Source: a virus
Virus record (IMG/VR): IMGVR_UViG_3300031857_000798
Span: 1-32,827 of that record
Reading direction: 5' to 3' (one strand)
DNA: 32,827 bases
A program made the translations under genes and the position numbers. This document shows, piece after piece, positions 30,146-32,827 of this stretch. Under the pieces are notes generated by a model. It did not search any database. It was given only the letters and a program-made list of their open reading frames with translations, and was not told the origin of the DNA. Positions within the stretch are counted from its first letter, which is position 1; every line of letters starts with the position of its first letter.

Positions 30146-32635
30146 TTATCGTCCGAAGACTAAAGACATTCCAACAGCAAAACCTTTTGCTGCGGCTGTA
30201 GATGTTTGCCAAGATGGTGCTGCGCCTGATCCTGCTGATGTTAGTACTTGACCTGCTGTGCCGTAGTTAGCGCCACCGATGCCTAGTTGACCAGCAGAGC
30301 CAATGCGGAATCGTTCAGATAATGTTGTATTGCTAGAAGTCCAAAGACCTAAAGTACTACCAAAACCACCACCTGAATAAACGCCAAAGGCCTTAATATT
30401 GATATTGGATTCGCCAAGAGCACCGCCGCCTGCTGGGTATGTTCCATCAATTGCAAGTCCTGAATCATAGGAAGCACTATAACTATTAGTTTTGACTGCA
30501 AAACTTCCGCCAGTAACGCCCCTTGCGCCAACAATTGCACCAGCAGTTGCTGTAGCCGCAAATGTAAATCCTGTTGTTGTAGATACATCTAGTTTGCTTG
30601 AGGGCGAAGTTGTCCCAATACCCAGACCTGTCGAGGTTAGGCGCATACCTTCTGTTGCATTTGCCGCAAACGCAAGACTGTCAGAACTATGAAAGTATGC
30701 AAGATAACCAGCGTATTCACCACTTCCACTATCAGCATCAGCAAAAAATAAATTAGACTGATTTGAATCTGTTGAGGCTATGGTTATGCCACGCTGACCA
30801 GTTCCAGCAATCACAAGGTTGTTTGCCGCTGAACTGTAATTGTTGGGGGTTGCAGTTCCAATTCCCAAATTAGTCCCATTCCAAGTAAGCGCAGACCCAG
30901 TAGCCAATGCACTTGTGCTAGAAGCGTAAACAACACCGCCTGATGTAAATGATGTAAGCCCCGTGCCGCCGTTTGCAGTGGCAACCGTGCCAGACACATT
31001 AGTTGCAGTACCACTCAACGTGGCTGTAATTGTTCCCGCACTAAAGTTACCCGATGCGTCACGAGCTACAACTTTAGAAGCTGTATTAGCGGAGGTGGCA
31101 TCCACCGTCCATGTTTGTGCTGCTGAACCGTTGTAGGCGGTGCCGGTTAAATATGTACCGGCGGTAAGGCTGTTTAAATTAGAACCTAAAGCCACACCAG
31201 AAATTGTTCCTGACACCCATGTAAACGCAGAACCGTTGTAGTTCAATACGTAGTTAGTGCCGGACGCCGCCGTAGTAAACGCTGTTGTGCCCGCTGCCGT
31301 TTGATACGGAATCTGGTTGGCTGCACCACCAGCCAAGTTAGTTGCGGTTGTTGCGCTTGTAGATGACCCGCTTAGCGTAGCTGTAATCGTACCGGCAGAG
31401 AAGTTGCCAGAACCGTCCCGCGCCACAACCTTGGAAGCAGTGTTTGCCGAAGTCGCGTCAACGGTTGCTGTTACAGCAGCAGAGCCGTTAAAACTTGTGC
31501 CCGTCAGGTATGTACCCAACGTCAGCGCATTCGCCACAGACCCAGCCGATCCAGAGATATTGCCCGTTACAGCAGAACCATTGATGGCAATGTTGGTGTT
31601 GGTTACAGAAGTAACTTGACCCTGTGCATTGGTAACAAACACAGGAACCGCAGAAGCCGAGCCGTATGTGCCAGCAGTGCCTGTATTGGCAATGTTGAAT
31701 GTGTAAGTTGGTGACTCACTAAGTCCTGTGCCAGCCGTGTAGGTAATTGGGGCAGAAAACTGCTGGAACACAATTGCTGTTGTACCAATTGTAATAGGGG
31801 GAGCGGTCTGTTGTACCCAAGCGGTATTAGCATTAACTGTACCGCTAGTGACCAAGAAAAAGTCACCTTCGTCGATTTGGTCAACTCCGGTTCCGGCAGT
31901 ATCAAAGTCTGTAGCGCGAGTTAGGATGTATGGCGTTCCAGCAGCGCCAACTTGCGTAACCGTGTATACACCGTTGTTTGCTTGCGTAACTTCGTTCTTG
32001 ACTAAGATGCGGTTGCTAACAACAGTAAGCGTTGAGTCAACAGACAGAGCGCCATTAGCGTTGGCTGTAAGCGTTGCCCCTACCCCAGATGTTCCGTTGT
32101 TGTACGTGTTTGCTGGCAGGGCTGCGGTAGTTGCCAAGTCCACCGCCTCATGGAAATGGATGCCAGAAGCAATAGCGTCAGCGTACTGCTTATTAACAAT
32201 GTCAGTATTGTTAGTTGGAGTCGTAGAAATCGTACCGGACGTAAGATTTGCAGTTGTAATGTTGGCAGTGGTAGCGTTGATTGTGTTGAACTCATACTGC
32301 ACCAAAACGTTGCCTGCGCTGTCAAGCCAAACCGCCCGTTCAGATGGATAAGTTACAAAAACATCTTTAGAATTGGCCGCAAAACTAACAAGCGACCCGC
32401 TATTACTTGAAGACAACACAGTTGTACGAGACAGCGTAGTCCCAGAAGATGTGTATGTACCAATACCCACTTCCCACGCGCCCGCAACGGGGTCAACAAT
32501 GGCGTAATAAGTACTGTTACCGTTACCTACAGCCGAGAAAGATTGAAACCCCGCGACCGCGCCAGCAAGCGTAATCGTGCCTGTACCAGCGGTGGTAGAG
32601 GTTTCTTTAACCCGATCTTTTAGTACGAGAGCCAT
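30146..32635 (-). CDS. large tail fibre protein
   Basis: ATG at 32635 follows AAGGAATAAAA. The 829-residue protein has the N-terminal region common to many phage fibres (VLKDRVKETSTTAGTGTITL, WEVGIGTYTSSGTTLSRTTV, then SSSNSGSLVSFAANSKDVFV), which likely binds the tail. A Asn/Thr/Ala-rich region with TNNTDIVNKQYADAIASGIH follows, then a KNEVTQANNGVYTVTQVGAA unit, a shaft with two 51-residue repeats, and C-terminal beta repeats with GIGTATPN, LGIGTTSPSSKLDVS and GTAGQVLTSAGSGAAPSWQ. The LGIGTTSPSSKLDV and APSWQT patterns usually precede an intramolecular chaperone (peptidase S74) in fibres, but no such catalytic domain is seen before the stop, so this fibre ends early relative to that class. 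Confidence 0.88.
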   Translation of the reverse strand: MALVLKDRVKETSTTAGTGTITLAGAVAGFQSFSAVGNGNSTYYAIVDPVAGAWEVGIGTYTSSGTTLSRTTVLSSSNSGSLVSFAANSKDVFVTYPSERAVWLDSAGNVLVQYEFNTINATTANITTANLTSGTISTTPTNNTDIVNKQYADAIASGIHFHEAVDLATTAALPANTYNNGTSGVGATLTANANGALSVDSTLTVVSNRILVKNEVTQANNGVYTVTQVGAAGTPYILTRATDFDTAGTGVDQIDEGDFFLVTSGTVNANTAWVQQTAPPITIGTTAIVFQQFSAPITYTAGTGLSESPTYTFNIANTGTAGTYGSASAVPVFVTNAQGQVTSVTNTNIAINGSAVTGNISGSAGSVANALTLGTYLTGTSFNGSAAVTATVDATSANTASKVVARDGSGNFSAGTITATLSGSSTSATTATNLAGGAANQIPYQTAAGTTAFTTAASGTNYVLNYNGSAFTWVSGTISGVALGSNLNSLTAGTYLTGTAYNGSAAQTWTVDATSANTASKVVARDASGNFSAGTITATLSGTATNVSGTVATANGGTGLTSFTSGGVVYASSTSALATGSALTWNGTNLGIGTATPNNYSSAANNLVIAGTGQRGITIASTDSNQSNLFFADADSGSGEYAGYLAYFHSSDSLAFAANATEGMRLTSTGLGIGTTSPSSKLDVSTTTGFTFAATATAGAIVGARGVTGGSFAVKTNSYSASYDSGLAIDGTYPAGGGALGESNINIKAFGVYSGGGFGSTLGLWTSSNTTLSERFRIGSAGQLGIGGANYGTAGQVLTSAGSGAAPSWQTSTAAAKGFAVGMSLVFGR
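31010..31519 (-). repeat. two 51-residue shaft repeats in the large tail fibre
   Basis: Copy one is encoded at 31367-31519 and copy two at 31010-31162. By eye the two copies match at 45 of 51 residues, including ATSANTASKVVARD and SGNFSAGTITATLSG. In the last 22 codons, 15 of 21 shared residues use different codons. Confidence 0.85.
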
Positions 32636-32644
32636 TTTTATTCC

Positions 32645-32827
32645 TTACGACGGCAGGTTAGTCCAACCGGGAGATTGTTCATCGTTTATGACTGTCCATG
32701 CGGGCGATTGAGTATTGCCTATATTTTGCCAGTTTGGGTTCTGGTTGTCATCAATAGAACCCCAAACAAGTACGTCACCAATCAAAACATAAATTTGCAC
32801 CCCAACAGGGTATACGTTAATTGTGGC
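32645..32827 (-). CDS. partial gene: C-terminus of a probable tail protein
   Basis: A frame without stop runs from the right edge to TAA at 32645-32647, giving the last 60 residues of a protein whose start lies outside the window. The visible part reads NVYPVGVQIYVLIGDVLVWG, then DDNQNPNWQNIGNTQSPAW and ends GWTNLPS. The repeated W-x-N/V-I layout and Trp/Asn/Pro content are like fibre-associated or phage Ig-like proteins. It lies 9 bases before the large fibre gene in the same direction, so it is the preceding gene of the late operon. Function cannot be assigned from this fragment. Confidence 0.72.
   Translation of the reverse strand, partial: ATINVYPVGVQIYVLIGDVLVWGSIDDNQNPNWQNIGNTQSPAWTVINDEQSPGWTNLPS

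Noticed and set aside
30146-30600. Peptidase S74 intramolecular chaperone at the end of the large fibre
   Set aside because: The LGIGTTSPSSKLDV lead-in is present, but the protein stops soon after without the Ser-Lys catalytic block or long terminal helix of that domain.
23258-32635. Possible diversity-generating retroelement acting on the fibre genes
   Set aside because: No reverse transcriptase gene and no template/variable repeat pair with adenine-specific differences was seen in the window.

Overview
The window is one segment of a tailed double-stranded DNA phage genome (Caudoviricetes), probably from an uncultured aquatic phage. There are no rRNA, tRNA or bacterial housekeeping genes. 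Genes abut or overlap almost everywhere, and every recognisable product is a replication, virion, lysis or tail-fibre protein. The many glycine-rich fibres, the 2OG-Fe(II) oxygenase and the tryptophan-rich repeat protein are what I would expect of freshwater or marine phages; that habitat is inference. The tail stabilisation protein resembles P22 gp10, no tail tube, sheath or tape measure is present, and large alanine/glycine-rich proteins resemble ejection proteins. This suggests a short-tailed (podovirus-like) particle, but terminase, portal and capsid genes lie outside the window.

Layout. Positions 1-5459 (+ strand) hold a replication module: the C-terminal end of a SNF2-type helicase, a near-perfect sigma70-type promoter at its 3' end, two small or medium hypothetical proteins (one with four cysteines that could bind zinc), a helix-turn-helix protein, a strong intrinsic terminator, a 949-residue archaeo-eukaryotic-type primase fused to a P-loop helicase, and a small gene that starts inside the primase gene. 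Positions 5453-32827 (- strand) form one uninterrupted co-directional late run, read from right to left: an incomplete gene, two tail-fibre genes, a block of glycine-rich/Fn3 fibres containing a 2OG-Fe(II) oxygenase gene, a tryptophan-rich repeat protein, a compact lysis/membrane cassette, the tail stabilisation protein and a beta-rich companion, then four large virion proteins. The run ends with a 2059-residue polyvalent protein carrying a zinc-metalloprotease motif. The two modules converge and their last genes overlap by 7 bases.

Most interesting points. (1) The lysis cassette contains three tiny membrane peptides of 30, 29 and 50 residues, found by reading the gaps; almost all gene junctions there overlap. 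(2) A 2OG-Fe(II) oxygenase gene is embedded, with a GTGA overlap, between paralogous fibre genes that share an N-terminal tag, which raises the possibility of virion protein hydroxylation. (3) A 932-residue virion protein carries all 24 of its cysteines in six tandem modules, while the neighbouring 2059- and 668-residue proteins have none. (4) Short Met-Ala-x-Gly-Gly motifs recur in three adjacent virion proteins. (5) The endolysin has an E-C-T catalytic arrangement but no signal-anchor segment.

No stretch over 300 bases lacks a gene. The longest non-coding stretch is the roughly 137-base leader at 615-751.
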